DNA of 64,000 nucleotides from assembly GCA_023664365.1 (NCBI GenBank), contig JAMPFR010000001.1, positions 66,074 through 130,073 of the forward strand, given 5' to 3'. The stretch comes from Acetatifactor muris (GTDB lineage Bacteria; Bacillota; Clostridia; Lachnospirales; Lachnospiraceae). Positions 17,840-26,984 of the stretch are shown piece by piece. The stretch's first letter is position 1, and each line of letters opens with the position of its first letter. The notes under the pieces were generated by a model, which did no database searches, was not told the origin of the DNA, and saw only the letters and a list, made by a program, of their open reading frames with translations. The position numbers were made by a program, and so were the translations under genes.

Positions 17840-19720
17840 ATGCAGCAGGAATCAAAGCTTTTGGAAAAGCAGTCGTTTCGGCAGCAGCTTGACAATGTGC
17901 GGCGGGTGATGAAGCTGCTTGTGAGCCTTGATCGGGGCTATGTGCCGCTGAATCTGGTTTCCGTCCTTCTGGCGGCCTGCCTGACTTACGGGGGAATGCT
18001 GCTGTCTGCCTATGTGCTGAATCAGATTGCAGGAGGATTTGCGTTCTCACAGCTGTTGGGACGGGTCATTTTCTGCGTGGTATTTTTAAGTCTGGGAAGA
18101 TCGGCGGAGAATATGCTGAACCGGCGGATCGATGTGAGAAGTCAGATGCTTTCGGAAAAGTATCAGGCCCTGCAGCAGGAAAAAATCATGCAGATGGATT
18201 TTGCCCTGCTGGACAGTCCCAGGCTGAAGGAGATGCGTGAGAGGATCCAGCTGGACAACAACTGGGGCGCAGGTATTTTCAGTATGTTCTGGCAGGGCAA
18301 GGGCGTGTTGGGAACCCTGGTGGAGCTGGTGGCGGCGGTGATCATCGGAGCCCCGGTGTTTGCCTGGTTCGGAAAGGAAGATATGGGCTGGGCGGCGGCT
18401 ATTCTGTTTCTGCTGTGTCTGTGTCTGGGAATCTGTATGAAGCTGTTTTGGTATTTCAGGAATAAGTCTCTTTATGCCCTGTTTCATGTGCCTGACCGGG
18501 AGGAGAAGAAGTTCCTGTGGAATTATGTATGGGATTTTGCTTACGGCTCCTGGCGTTACCGTTACGGGAACGGCAAGGATGTGAGGATCTACGACAGCTA
18601 TGAGGTGATGAAGCGCTGGACCTATGACAAGCTGTGGGGAAAGAAATGGAATGATTATGTGATAAAGCGGCCCGGCATCGGTCAAGGCGGCAGCGCCGGA
18701 GTCTGGTCGGCCATGTATGTGCTTTCGGTCATAGGGGCCTATTGTATGGTGGCGCTGGCGGCATTGAAGGGGAATATGCCGGTGGGCTCCCTGATCCTGT
18801 ACGCCGGGTGTCTGTCCAATATCCTGAATCAGGCGGCAAATATTGTGATGGGATGCTGCGAGGTCAGCCTGACAGCCAGGAAGCAGATCGGCGTGATGGA
18901 GTTGCTGGAGCTGTCCGATGAGATGTACAAGGGCTCTCTGCCCATGGAGAAGCGCAGCGACAATGAATACCGCATTGAATTTAAGAATGTTTCCTTTAAG
19001 TACCCGGGGAGCGAGACATACGCCCTGAAGGACTTTTCCATGGAACTTAGGGTGGGGGAGCGGCTTGCCATTGTGGGCCGGAACGGTTCGGGGAAGACTA
19101 CCATGATAAAGCTTCTGTGCAGGCTGTATGACCCGCAGGAGGGGGAGATTCTGGTCAACGGTGTGGATATTAAGAAGTTCCGCCATGACGAGTATTCCAG
19201 GCTTTTTTCCGTGGTATTTCAGGACTATGTGCTGTTTGCCCTGATGCTGGCGGAAAATATCGCGGCGGACAAGGACTACGACGGCGATAAGGTGCGTCAG
19301 TGTCTTACGGATGCAGGGTTCGGGGAGCGGCTGGCGAAGATGGGAGAGAAAGGAATCGAAAGCTACCTCTACAAGGATTACACGGATGAGGGAATAGAGA
19401 TCAGCGGCGGAGAGGCCCAGAAGCTGGCTATTGCCAGGGCCATATACAAGGAGGCGCCCTTTGTGCTGCTGGATGAGCCCACGGCGGCGCTGGATCCCAT
19501 AGCGGAGGCGGAGATCTATCACAATTTTGACAGAATCGCCGGAAACAAGACTGCCATCTATATCAGCCACAGGCTGTCCTCCTGCCGGTTCTGCGACAAG
19601 ATTGCCGTGTTTGACCGGGGAAGGCTGGTGCAGACGGGCAGCCATGAGGAGCTGCTGGCCCAGGAGGAGGGAGTGTATGCTTCCCTTTGGAATGCGCAGG
19701 CGAAGTATTATGAGATGTAA
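17840..19720 (+). CDS. ABC exporter half-transporter, partner of the preceding gene
   Basis: 626 residues, RBS AAGGA. Six membrane segments in the first 350 residues and an ATPase domain with Walker A GRNGSGKTT, signature ISGGEAQKL and Walker B VLLDEPTAALDP. Both nucleotide sites of this pair look complete, unlike the pair at 20664-24240. The two proteins share the end motif pattern ISHRLxSxRF in the H-loop region, showing they arose by duplication. Probably exports the same unknown cargo as its partner. Confidence 0.92.
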   Translation: MQQESKLLEKQSFRQQLDNVRRVMKLLVSLDRGYVPLNLVSVLLAACLTYGGMLLSAYVLNQIAGGFAFSQLLGRVIFCVVFLSLGRSAENMLNRRIDVRSQMLSEKYQALQQEKIMQMDFALLDSPRLKEMRERIQLDNNWGAGIFSMFWQGKGVLGTLVELVAAVIIGAPVFAWFGKEDMGWAAAILFLLCLCLGICMKLFWYFRNKSLYALFHVPDREEKKFLWNYVWDFAYGSWRYRYGNGKDVRIYDSYEVMKRWTYDKLWGKKWNDYVIKRPGIGQGGSAGVWSAMYVLSVIGAYCMVALAALKGNMPVGSLILYAGCLSNILNQAANIVMGCCEVSLTARKQIGVMELLELSDEMYKGSLPMEKRSDNEYRIEFKNVSFKYPGSETYALKDFSMELRVGERLAIVGRNGSGKTTMIKLLCRLYDPQEGEILVNGVDIKKFRHDEYSRLFSVVFQDYVLFALMLAENIAADKDYDGDKVRQCLTDAGFGERLAKMGEKGIESYLYKDYTDEGIEISGGEAQKLAIARAIYKEAPFVLLDEPTAALDPIAEAEIYHNFDRIAGNKTAIYISHRLSSCRFCDKIAVFDRGRLVQTGSHEELLAQEEGVYASLWNAQAKYYEM

Positions 19721-19745
19721 GTGAAACCACCTGTTTTCGTCCCTC

Positions 19746-19774
19746 TTGACAAACGGGAGAAAGTATCTGATAAT
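19746..19774 (+). promoter_or_regulatory. Promoter of the phosphopantetheinyl transferase gene
   Basis: TTGACA at 19746-19751, 17-bp spacer, GATAAT at 19769-19774. Transcription would begin near 19781. The TTG of the -35 box opens the longer reading frame, so that longer frame cannot be translated from this promoter; this supports the start at 19806. Confidence 0.7.
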
Positions 19775-19805
19775 AGCGGTATTGCAGGAGGGCCGGGAAA
19801 GAGGA

Positions 19806-20558
19806 ATGAAGATTTACCTTTTAAATATAGGGGAACTGATACGGGAGGAGGCCGAATTCCGGGCTGAGTCCCTGCTGCATAAGGTGGATGAAACCAGGCG
19901 GAAGAGGATTCTGGCGGCAAAAACCGGGCAGGGAAAGGCGGCGGAGCTGGGGGCAGGGCTGCTGCTGCAGAGGGCAGTTCTGGACTGGCAGGCCGACGGC
20001 GGGCCGGTGGCGGAAACGGGCGGCTTTGCGGACTGTGCAGGGAAGGCTGCGGAGGCGGATTCTGTCGTCCTGACAGAGGGCGCCGATGTCGGCAGCTGCA
20101 TTCTCTGTACGCTGTCGGGACTCCTTTCCGGCCTTCTTTCCGACCTGTCGGCGCCCCTTTCTCTGACCTATCGGTACGGAGAGACGGGGAAGCCCTATTT
20201 TGTGAATATGCCCCTTTATTTTAACCTTTCCCATTCCGGGGAGTATGTGCTTTGTGCGGTATCCTCCCGGGAGGTGGGAGCGGATATTCAGCGGATCCAG
20301 TCAGTGGACGTGATGAAGCTGGCAAAACGCTTTTTTTCGGAGCCGGAGTGCCGGGTCCTGGAACGCTGTGAGAGCGTCTGGGAGCAGCAGAGGCTTTTTT
20401 TTGAGTTGTGGAGTCGGAAGGAAGCCTATGGAAAGCTGACGGGAGAAGGGATTACAGCGGTTCTGAAGAGAGACATGCAGACTGTGGAGGCGCAGTGGCA
20501 GAACGTTTCGCCGCCGGAAGGGTACGCTATGGCAGTCTGTACCGGCCTGCAGCCGTGA
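19806..20558 (+). CDS. 4'-phosphopantetheinyl transferase, Sfp family
   Basis: 250 residues from ATG 19806. Signature motifs are VGADIQRIQ (the GxD magnesium/CoA site) and FFELWSRKEAYGKLTGEG (WxxKEAxxK). The enzyme moves phosphopantetheine from CoA to a serine of carrier proteins. At this length it belongs to the Sfp-like class that serves secondary pathways, rather than the ~120-residue AcpS. No carrier-protein, NRPS or PKS gene is in the window, so the substrate is elsewhere. Residues 60-115 are a low-conservation, G/A-rich insertion. A short tandem duplication covers its 3' end. Confidence 0.88.
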   Translation: MKIYLLNIGELIREEAEFRAESLLHKVDETRRKRILAAKTGQGKAAELGAGLLLQRAVLDWQADGGPVAETGGFADCAGKAAEADSVVLTEGADVGSCILCTLSGLLSGLLSDLSAPLSLTYRYGETGKPYFVNMPLYFNLSHSGEYVLCAVSSREVGADIQRIQSVDVMKLAKRFFSEPECRVLERCESVWEQQRLFFELWSRKEAYGKLTGEGITAVLKRDMQTVEAQWQNVSPPEGYAMAVCTGLQP

Positions 20559-20626
20559 CTGAAAGGTGGAAAGCGGGAGGTATGGCCGGAATGGTACGCA
20601 GTGGCAGTCTGTACCGGCCTGCGGCA
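20521..20626 (+). repeat. Tandem partial duplication of the transferase 3' end
   Basis: About 33 bp beginning GGTACGC and containing TGGCAGTCTGTACCGGCCTG occurs at 20521-20553 and again at 20593-20626, 72 bp apart, with three to four mismatches. The first copy encodes the last residues of the transferase (AVCTGL); the second is untranslated spacer before the next exporter gene. Confidence 0.85.
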
Positions 20627-20663
20627 GGGGCTTGACCCGGAAAACAGAGAAATGAGGATGAAC

Positions 20664-22481
20664 ATGGGACGGTTGATGAAGTATCTGAAGGATTATAAAA
20701 AGGAAGCTGTGCTGGCGCCGCTTTTTAAGCTGTTAGAGGCTTTTTTTGAGCTGCTGGTGCCCCTTGTCATGGCAAATATCATCGACATAGGAATTGAAAA
20801 TTCCGACATGGGCTATGTGGGCAGGATGGGAGCCTGTCTGCTGGCTCTGGCGGCGGTGGGGCTGCTGTCCTCCGTAACGGCTCAGTTTTTCGCAGCCAGG
20901 GCGGCGGTGGGATTTTCCACGAAACTGCGCCAGTCGCTGTTCGACCACATTCAGGGGCTGAATTTTACCAATATAGACAGGGCGGGAACCTCTACCATGA
21001 TTACCCGCATGACAAGCGATATTAATCAGGTGCAGTCCGGCGTAAACATGGTGCTGCGCTTATTCTTACGCTCTCCCATCATTGTGTTCGGCGCCATGAT
21101 CATGGCGTTTACCATCGACGTGAAGAGCGCGCTGATATTTGTGGTAACCATCCCTGCACTTACCATTGTGGTAATCGGCGTTATGGCCTGGACCATGCCC
21201 CTGTACAAAAAAGTGCAGGCGGGGCTTGACAGGGTGCTGGGGATTACCAGGGAGAATTTGACCGGCGTCCGCGTTATCCGGGCTTTCCACAGGGAAGCGG
21301 AAGAGGAGAAAAAGTTCAGGGAGCACACGGAGGCTCTTGCCCACAGCCAGACCTTCGCAGGTAAAATCAGCGCGGTTATGAATCCCCTGACCTATGTGAT
21401 AGTAAACGCCGCCACCATTGCGCTGATTTATACGGGAGCCGTCCGGGTGGACACAGGGATTCTGACCCGGGGAGAGGTCATCGCCATTGTGAACTATATG
21501 TCCCAGGTGCTGGTGGAACTGGTAAAGCTGGCAAACCTGATTGTCACCATCACCAAGGCCCTGGCCTGTGCGGATCGTGTGGCAGGGGTGTTTGAGATAC
21601 AGAATGAGGATCAGGCGGCGCCGGAGGAGCTTGATGCTGTGAAGACGGGTGCTCCCTTTCTGGAATTCGATCATGTTTCCTTTGCCTATGCGGGAGCCGG
21701 TGCAGAGACACTGCATGATTTGAATTTTACGGTGGAAAGGGGAGAGACGGTGGGCGTTATCGGCGGCACCGGCTCCGGTAAGTCTTCTCTTGTGAATCTG
21801 ATTCCCGGCTTTTACCCTGTGACAGAGGGGGCAGTCCGCATGGAGGGCCGGGATGTAAGAACCATGCCGGAAGAGGAGCTTCGGGGACGTATCGGCGTGG
21901 TGCCCCAGAAGGCGGTGTTGTTCAAGGGAACCATCCGCAGTAATCTGCAGTGGGGTAAACCGGACGCCACGGAGGAGGAAATGTGGCAGGCCATTGACAC
22001 TGCCCAGGCCAGAGAGGTGGTAGAAGGCAAGAGCGGCGGACTGGACGCGGCAGTTTCCCAGAACGGTAAGAACCTTTCGGGAGGACAGCGCCAGCGTCTG
22101 ACTATTGCCAGAGCCCTGGTGAGGAAGCCGGAAATCCTCATTCTGGACGACAGCGCTTCTGCCCTTGACTATGCTACGGACGCAAAGCTGCGGGCAGCTA
22201 TAAGGGGGCTGGAGGGCAGCACCACTACCTTTATCGTCTCCCAGAGGGCCTCCACCATCCGACACGCAGATAAAATACTGGTGCTGGACGACGGCCGGCT
22301 GGCAGGGGCGGGAACCCATGAGGAGCTGCTGGCAGGCTGTGATGTGTACCGGGAAATTTATTTCTCCCAATACCCGGAGGAGCGGCTGAAGGCAGCCCGG
22401 GCGCATAGGGCGGAAACGGAGGGAAACCAGTCCGGGGAGGCTGGAAAGGATCTGCCGGAGGGAGGTGTGCAGAATGGCTGA
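20664..22481 (+). CDS. ABC exporter half-transporter with degenerate catalytic site (TM287-like)
   Basis: 605 residues from ATG 20664, six bases after GAGG; ATG 20652 and 20658 are alternatives and the GTG frame to 20601 lies in duplicated sequence. Six membrane segments, then Walker A GGTGSGKSS, signature LSGGQRQRL, and Walker B ILILDDSASALD. The catalytic Glu after Walker B is replaced by Asp, as in the degenerate subunit of heterodimeric multidrug exporters such as TM287/288 and BmrCD. Partner is the next gene, which overlaps by 8 bp. Likely drug or lipid exporter. Confidence 0.93.
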   Translation: MGRLMKYLKDYKKEAVLAPLFKLLEAFFELLVPLVMANIIDIGIENSDMGYVGRMGACLLALAAVGLLSSVTAQFFAARAAVGFSTKLRQSLFDHIQGLNFTNIDRAGTSTMITRMTSDINQVQSGVNMVLRLFLRSPIIVFGAMIMAFTIDVKSALIFVVTIPALTIVVIGVMAWTMPLYKKVQAGLDRVLGITRENLTGVRVIRAFHREAEEEKKFREHTEALAHSQTFAGKISAVMNPLTYVIVNAATIALIYTGAVRVDTGILTRGEVIAIVNYMSQVLVELVKLANLIVTITKALACADRVAGVFEIQNEDQAAPEELDAVKTGAPFLEFDHVSFAYAGAGAETLHDLNFTVERGETVGVIGGTGSGKSSLVNLIPGFYPVTEGAVRMEGRDVRTMPEEELRGRIGVVPQKAVLFKGTIRSNLQWGKPDATEEEMWQAIDTAQAREVVEGKSGGLDAAVSQNGKNLSGGQRQRLTIARALVRKPEILILDDSASALDYATDAKLRAAIRGLEGSTTTFIVSQRASTIRHADKILVLDDGRLAGAGTHEELLAGCDVYREIYFSQYPEERLKAARAHRAETEGNQSGEAGKDLPEGGVQNG

Positions 22482-24240
22482 TAAGGTGAAAAGCGGCGGA
22501 AGGCAGGGGCAGATGGCTGCCCTTGGCAAGGTGTTGAATTATATCAGAAAATACTGGTTCCTGGTGGGCGTATCCCTGATTCTGGCGGCGGTGACCGTGG
22601 TGCTCACCCTATATGTTCCCATTCTGACGGGAGATGCGGTGGATTTTCTTTTGGGGAAAGGAAAAGTGGATTTTCCGGCTGTGTTTGCCATTCTGAAGAA
22701 AATCGGAATAGTCGTACTCATTACGGCAGTGGCACAGTGGGTTATGAACACCTGCAATAATTATATTACCTATCATGTGGTGAAGGATATCAGGGAGGAC
22801 GCTTTTCACAGGCTGGAGGAGCTGCCCTTAAAATATCTGGACGCTCATGCCTACGGGGATATTGTCAGCCGGGTGGTAGCGGACGTGGACACCTTTGCGG
22901 ACGGTCTGCTCATGGGCTTTACCCAGCTGTTCACGGGCGTCCTTACCATTTTCGGCACCCTGATATTCATGCTGATTACCAACGTGCCCATTGCCCTGGT
23001 GGTGGTCTGCATTACACCGGTTTCCTTCCTGGTGGCAAAATTTATTGCCACAAGAACCTATTCCATGTTTAAGCTTCAGTCGGAGACCAGGGGAGAACAG
23101 ACTTCCCTGATAGAGGAGATGATAGGAAACCAGAAGGTGGTTAAGACCTTTTCCATGGAGGATACGGTCAGGGAACAGTTTGGCGAGATTAACGACAGGT
23201 TGGAAAAATGTTCCCTGAAGGCAATCTTTTTCTCCTCTCTTACCAATCCCTGCACCCGGTTTGTGAACAGCCTGGTGTATGCGGGGGTGGGGATTTTCGG
23301 CGCTTTTGTGGCAATCCGCGGCGGCATCAGCGTGGGACGGCTGTCCTGCTTTTTAAGCTATGCGAACCAGTACACAAAGCCCTTTAATGAAATTTCCGGA
23401 GTGGTGACGGAGCTGCAGAACGCCCTTGCCTGTGCGGCCCGGATTTTTGAACTGATTGACGAGGAACCCCAGACGCCGGATGCGGAAGGGGCAAAAGAGC
23501 TGCTCGACGCCAGAGGTAATGTGAAGCTGGAAAATGTGTATTTCAGCTATACGCCGGAGAAGAAGCTGATCGAGAATTTTAACCTGGAGGTAAAGCCGGG
23601 ACAGAGGGTGGCTATTGTGGGGCCTACGGGCTGCGGCAAGACTACGGTTATCAATCTGCTGATGCGGTTCTATGATGTAAACAGCGGGCGGATAAGCGTG
23701 GACGGAACGGATATCCGGGAAATCACAAGGGGCAGTCTGCGCACCGGCTACGGCATGGTGCTGCAGGAGACATGGCTTCGCGCCGGAACCATTCGCGACA
23801 ATATCCGTATGGGCAGGCCGGAAGCCACGGAGGAGGAAGTGGTGCAGGCCGCAAAGTCCGCCCATGCCCACAGCTTTATCAAGCGTCTGCCCAAGGGGTA
23901 TGACACGGTGATTGCGGAGGACGGCGGCAGCCTGTCCCAGGGTCAGAAGCAGCTGCTGTGCATTGCCAGGGTGATGCTGTGCCTTCCTCCCATGCTGATC
24001 TTAGACGAGGCCACCTCATCCATAGATACCCGCACGGAGCTGAAGATTCAGAATGCCTTTGCCGCCATGATGGAGGGGCGGACCAGCTTCATTGTGGCCC
24101 ACAGGCTCTCCACCATACAGGAGGCGGATATCATTCTGGTGATGAAGGACGGAAATATTATCGAGCAGGGAAGTCACGAAAGCCTGCTGGCAAAAGGCGG
24201 CTTTTACGCGAACCTGTATCATTCACAGTTCGAGGGCTGA
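22474..24240 (+). CDS. ABC exporter half-transporter with consensus catalytic site (TM288-like)
   Basis: 588 residues from ATG 22474, eight bases after GGAGG. Six membrane segments and an ATPase domain with Walker A GPTGCGKTT, the variant signature LSQGQKQLL, and a normal Walker B MLILDEATSSID. The LSQGQ signature together with a Glu-type Walker B is the pattern of the TM288/BmrD-type subunit, and complements the Asp-type partner encoded just upstream. The two should form one asymmetric exporter in which only one of two ATP sites hydrolyses quickly. Confidence 0.94.
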   Translation: MADKVKSGGRQGQMAALGKVLNYIRKYWFLVGVSLILAAVTVVLTLYVPILTGDAVDFLLGKGKVDFPAVFAILKKIGIVVLITAVAQWVMNTCNNYITYHVVKDIREDAFHRLEELPLKYLDAHAYGDIVSRVVADVDTFADGLLMGFTQLFTGVLTIFGTLIFMLITNVPIALVVVCITPVSFLVAKFIATRTYSMFKLQSETRGEQTSLIEEMIGNQKVVKTFSMEDTVREQFGEINDRLEKCSLKAIFFSSLTNPCTRFVNSLVYAGVGIFGAFVAIRGGISVGRLSCFLSYANQYTKPFNEISGVVTELQNALACAARIFELIDEEPQTPDAEGAKELLDARGNVKLENVYFSYTPEKKLIENFNLEVKPGQRVAIVGPTGCGKTTVINLLMRFYDVNSGRISVDGTDIREITRGSLRTGYGMVLQETWLRAGTIRDNIRMGRPEATEEEVVQAAKSAHAHSFIKRLPKGYDTVIAEDGGSLSQGQKQLLCIARVMLCLPPMLILDEATSSIDTRTELKIQNAFAAMMEGRTSFIVAHRLSTIQEADIILVMKDGNIIEQGSHESLLAKGGFYANLYHSQFEG

Positions 24241-24246
24241 TGTATT

Positions 24247-24711
24247 ATGGTTAGGGAAATGAGGCGTAAGGACAGGCAGCTGTCCGGGGAAGAGGCTATG
24301 GAAATTCTGACAAAGGGAGAATATGGTATTCTGTCAACCTTTGGAACGGAATATCCATACGGCGTTCCGGTGAATTACGCAGTCGCGGACAATGCGATTT
24401 ATATCCACGGCACCTGCGAGGCAGGGCAAAAGGCGGAGAATATTGCCCTGAACGGCAATGTGTGCTTTACCGTGGTGGGAAAGACGAAGGTGCTTGCGTC
24501 GAAGTTTGCTGCGGAATATGAAAGCGTCATTGTGCTGGGAAAAGCGGAGAAAGCGGATGGAGAGGCAAAGGAGAGGGCGCTGGAGGCGCTGATAGACAAG
24601 TACAGCCCGGCGTTTCGGGAATCCGGCATGAAATATATTCATGCCGCCGGGGACAAGACTACAGTGTACCGGATTACAATCGAAAGGATCACGGGAAAGG
24701 CCCGCAGATGA
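24247..24711 (+). CDS. Pyridoxamine 5'-phosphate oxidase-fold flavoprotein, NimA-like
   Basis: 154 residues. The start MRRKDRQLSGEEAMEIL and the strand GILSTFGTEYPYGVPVNYA are typical of the NimA branch of FMN-binding split-barrel proteins, some of which reduce 5-nitroimidazoles; most clostridial members are of unknown physiological role. Follows the exporter pair after 6 bp, so probably cotranscribed. Membership of the fold is well supported; a role in drug resistance is not. Confidence 0.85.
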   Translation: MVREMRRKDRQLSGEEAMEILTKGEYGILSTFGTEYPYGVPVNYAVADNAIYIHGTCEAGQKAENIALNGNVCFTVVGKTKVLASKFAAEYESVIVLGKAEKADGEAKERALEALIDKYSPAFRESGMKYIHAAGDKTTVYRITIERITGKARR

Positions 24712-24768
24712 GGCCCGCAGGTGCAGGGTGTGTGCCATGAAAGGCAGTCCGGAAGGACATGAAATATT

Positions 24769-24795
24769 TAAATGTTCTGAAAAATGTGCCGATAT
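24769..24795 (+). promoter_or_regulatory. Sigma-28 (SigD/FliA) type promoter
   Basis: TAAA at 24769-24772, exactly 15 bp, then GCCGATAT at 24788-24795. The motility sigma factor consensus is TAAA-N15-GCCGATAA, so eleven of twelve positions match. Transcription would start near 24803 and run into the coiled-coil gene. It implies control by the flagellar sigma factor. Confidence 0.7.
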
Positions 24796-24933
24796 ATAAT
24801 ATAGCAGGCAAATTCGGGTTATTTTGAGCTGCGGGCATAAGCGATTCGAGGTTCAATTTTATGCATTTATGCGGTGGGCACAGTTTATCTGCTGCTTATG
24901 CCACGGGATAGCGGTACATGGAGGCAGGGGCAT

Positions 24934-25791
24934 ATGAAGGTGAGCGATACAAATATTACTCTGTATGCGGGCGGACAGCCCGACAGCAGCAGGGCCATGG
25001 AGGGTTCCGGCAGGGAACAGGAAGAGAGAAAGACGGTTTTTGCGGGAAACCTCAATAATAACCGGGAGGGTACACTTCAGGACAGAATCGCGGAAAAGAA
25101 GGCTAAGGCCCGGGAGCAGGCCATGAAGGCAGTGGGAGAGGCCTTTCATGGCGACCTGAAGATCGACGAGGGCATGGAAGAGAGCCGTCAGCATGTAAAG
25201 GAGTTGACGGAAGAAAAGCAAGATCTGCAGAGCGGACTGGAGGATATTGACAGGCGTGAGGACACGCTGGAGAGGGCAAAGGCCGACGGGGAAATCAGTG
25301 AAGAAGAGTATCGCCGGGAGAAGGAAGCCCTGCAGCAGGAGCGATTGACGCAGGAGCAGAAGCTGGCACAGAACCAGGGCGCGATTCAGGGAGAAAACGC
25401 CTCTATCCGCAGCACCCGGCGGGAACGTCTGAAGTATCATCACATGGCGGACGCCCAAAATCAGGCGGATGCCATAATGGAGGCTGCCGGGCAGGAGATT
25501 ATGGGCATGGTTCGGCAGGAAGCCGTGGACCATGCGGACGAAGAAGCGGAAAAGAGAGAAGAGCAGGCGGAGGAAATCAGAGAAGAGCGGAAAGAGCAGG
25601 AAAAGCTGCTGGAGAAGCAGAAGGAGAAGAGGGAAGAGGAAGAAAGCTGGCTGGAGGAGCTGAGTCCCGAAGAATTCGCCAACCTGACAAAGTCTTCGGA
25701 GGATGTGCAGAAGGAGGTTCAGGATATGCTTAGGAAGATGAACCTTCTGGATGAGGACATCAAGGGCGCAGCCGTGGACGAAAGTATATAA
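24934..25791 (+). CDS. Charged coiled-coil protein of unknown function, probable sigma-28 regulon member
   Basis: 285 residues from ATG 24934, ten bases after GGAGG; the longer frame starting at 24874 lacks a ribosome site. No signal peptide or membrane segment. After a short start (MKVSDTNITLYAGG) almost the whole protein is Glu/Lys/Arg/Gln-rich heptad sequence, including long runs around residues 90-150 and 185-250, then a short C-terminal helix with DMLRKMNLLDEDIKG. I do not recognise the family. The promoter at 24769-24795 suggests a role in motility or chemotaxis. Flanked by a terminator, so monocistronic. Confidence 0.7.
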   Translation: MKVSDTNITLYAGGQPDSSRAMEGSGREQEERKTVFAGNLNNNREGTLQDRIAEKKAKAREQAMKAVGEAFHGDLKIDEGMEESRQHVKELTEEKQDLQSGLEDIDRREDTLERAKADGEISEEEYRREKEALQQERLTQEQKLAQNQGAIQGENASIRSTRRERLKYHHMADAQNQADAIMEAAGQEIMGMVRQEAVDHADEEAEKREEQAEEIREERKEQEKLLEKQKEKREEEESWLEELSPEEFANLTKSSEDVQKEVQDMLRKMNLLDEDIKGAAVDESI

Positions 25792-25820
25792 AAGAGACAG
25801 TATAAAAGCGACATTATAAA

Positions 25821-25854
25821 AGAGCCACACCCATCAGAGGGTGCGGCTCTCTTT
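25821..25854. terminator. Bidirectional terminator between convergent genes
   Basis: AGAGCCACACCC (25821-25832) and GGGTGCGGCTCT (25839-25850) pair with one mismatch, followed by CTTTG on the plus strand and by a short T-run on the minus strand. It serves the coiled-coil gene and the AI-2E-family gene. Confidence 0.85.
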
Positions 25855-25868
25855 GTATATGGGCGGCG

Positions 25869-26984
25869 TCAGGCAGCGCCTTTTTGTCCCTTCTGCACAT
25901 CCTCACGAATCAGGCGGTAAATGCAGGCACTTAAGGGGACGCCTATCAGCATACCGCCGATACCGCCGATGCCGCCGCCGATAATGACCGCCGCCAGTAC
26001 CCAAATGCCGGGCAGCCCCAGAGAAGTGCCCACCACCTTGGGATAGATGATATTGCCCTCCAGCTGTTGGAGGATTACCAGATATACTATGAACAAAACC
26101 GCTTTCAGCGGCGAGGCGGTAAGTATCAGCAGAAAGCCCACGGCGCCGCCGATGTAAGCCCCGGCAACGGGAATGAGGGCGGTAAAGCCCACGGTAACGC
26201 CTACCACTGCCGCATAGGGGAAACGGAAGAGCAGCATTCCCAGCGTGCAGAGGGCGCCCAGAATCACGGCTTCCGTACACTGTCCCACAATATAGCGGTG
26301 AAAGCTGTCGTTGGCAATGTCCTTCACATGAGAAGCTTTTTCTATAAAGCCGGGCTTAAGATAACGGTTTGACAATTTGCCCAGCTGTCGTCCCAAGGTT
26401 TCCCTGCCGGATAAAATGTAAATGGAGAAGATAAAAGCCACCATTGTGTTTGCAGCGGTGGAAACGGTTCTGGAAACAAAAGTGATCGCATAGTCGCCCG
26501 CGCTTCCCAGGCCGCCCAGAACGGAGCCCACGATTTTGCTAAGGGTTTGCTGCCAGTCTATTCCTTCAAAAAGATTCTGAAGATATTCGGAAAGCCAGGG
26601 AGCCTCTGCCAGATAGTCTCCTATTTTTTCAAGAGCCGCGGGCACACTTGTCAGCAGGAGTGTAACACAGCTGCTGAGTTCGGGAACGACAATGCGCAGC
26701 AGCAACAGTACGACGGCGATTATGCTCAAGAATGCCAGCAGCATACACACCGGCCTGCGGCTTTTGACTATTGCGGTCTTTTTGCTTTTCGGAAAGTAGT
26801 GCCGCTCGAAAAAGCTCATGGGGATGTTGAAAATATAGGCGAAGACACATCCCGTCAAAAGGGGTGTGGCCGCCGTCAGGAGCAGCCTCATCAAATGTGC
26901 AAAGCTGTCCCAATAGTGGATACAAAGGAAAAGGATAAAGATACTGACGCCTGCCTGCAGACAGGTTTTCCAGTGTGATTTCAT
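25869..26984 (-). CDS. AI-2E transporter family membrane protein
   Basis: 371 residues from the ATG at 26984, preceded on the minus strand by AGGGAG; the frame is open to 27023. Eight or so membrane segments in the usual pattern of the family: two N-terminal pairs, a soluble stretch at about 120-180, then the conserved PVAGAYIGGAVGF and EGNIIYPKVVG...PGIWVL segments. The family includes exporters of autoinducer-2 (TqsA) and Na+/H+ antiporters; the member's cargo cannot be told from sequence. Isolated, convergent to the coiled-coil gene and divergent from the amidase. Confidence 0.92.
   Translation of the reverse strand: MKSHWKTCLQAGVSIFILFLCIHYWDSFAHLMRLLLTAATPLLTGCVFAYIFNIPMSFFERHYFPKSKKTAIVKSRRPVCMLLAFLSIIAVVLLLLRIVVPELSSCVTLLLTSVPAALEKIGDYLAEAPWLSEYLQNLFEGIDWQQTLSKIVGSVLGGLGSAGDYAITFVSRTVSTAANTMVAFIFSIYILSGRETLGRQLGKLSNRYLKPGFIEKASHVKDIANDSFHRYIVGQCTEAVILGALCTLGMLLFRFPYAAVVGVTVGFTALIPVAGAYIGGAVGFLLILTASPLKAVLFIVYLVILQQLEGNIIYPKVVGTSLGLPGIWVLAAVIIGGGIGGIGGMLIGVPLSACIYRLIREDVQKGQKGAA

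Noticed and set aside
18086..19645. 519-residue open frame on the minus strand
   Set aside because: Fully antisense to the ABC exporter gene at 17840-19720; His/Gln-rich translation typical of a shadow frame in GC-rich coding DNA.
21066..22529. 487-residue open frame on the minus strand
   Set aside because: It is antisense to two ABC exporter genes with clear motifs; the translation has no recognisable domain and no ribosome site.
15960..24240. Lantibiotic or other peptide gene cluster around the ABC exporters
   Set aside because: No precursor peptide, modification enzyme or protease domain was found in the spacers or within the exporters.
24241..24711. Calling the Nim-like protein a nitroimidazole resistance gene
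   Set aside because: Most members of this flavoprotein branch have no shown role in resistance; only the fold is supported.
26067..26978. Plus-strand frames over the AI-2E family gene
   Set aside because: They are antisense to a well-supported membrane protein and code for low-complexity sequence.
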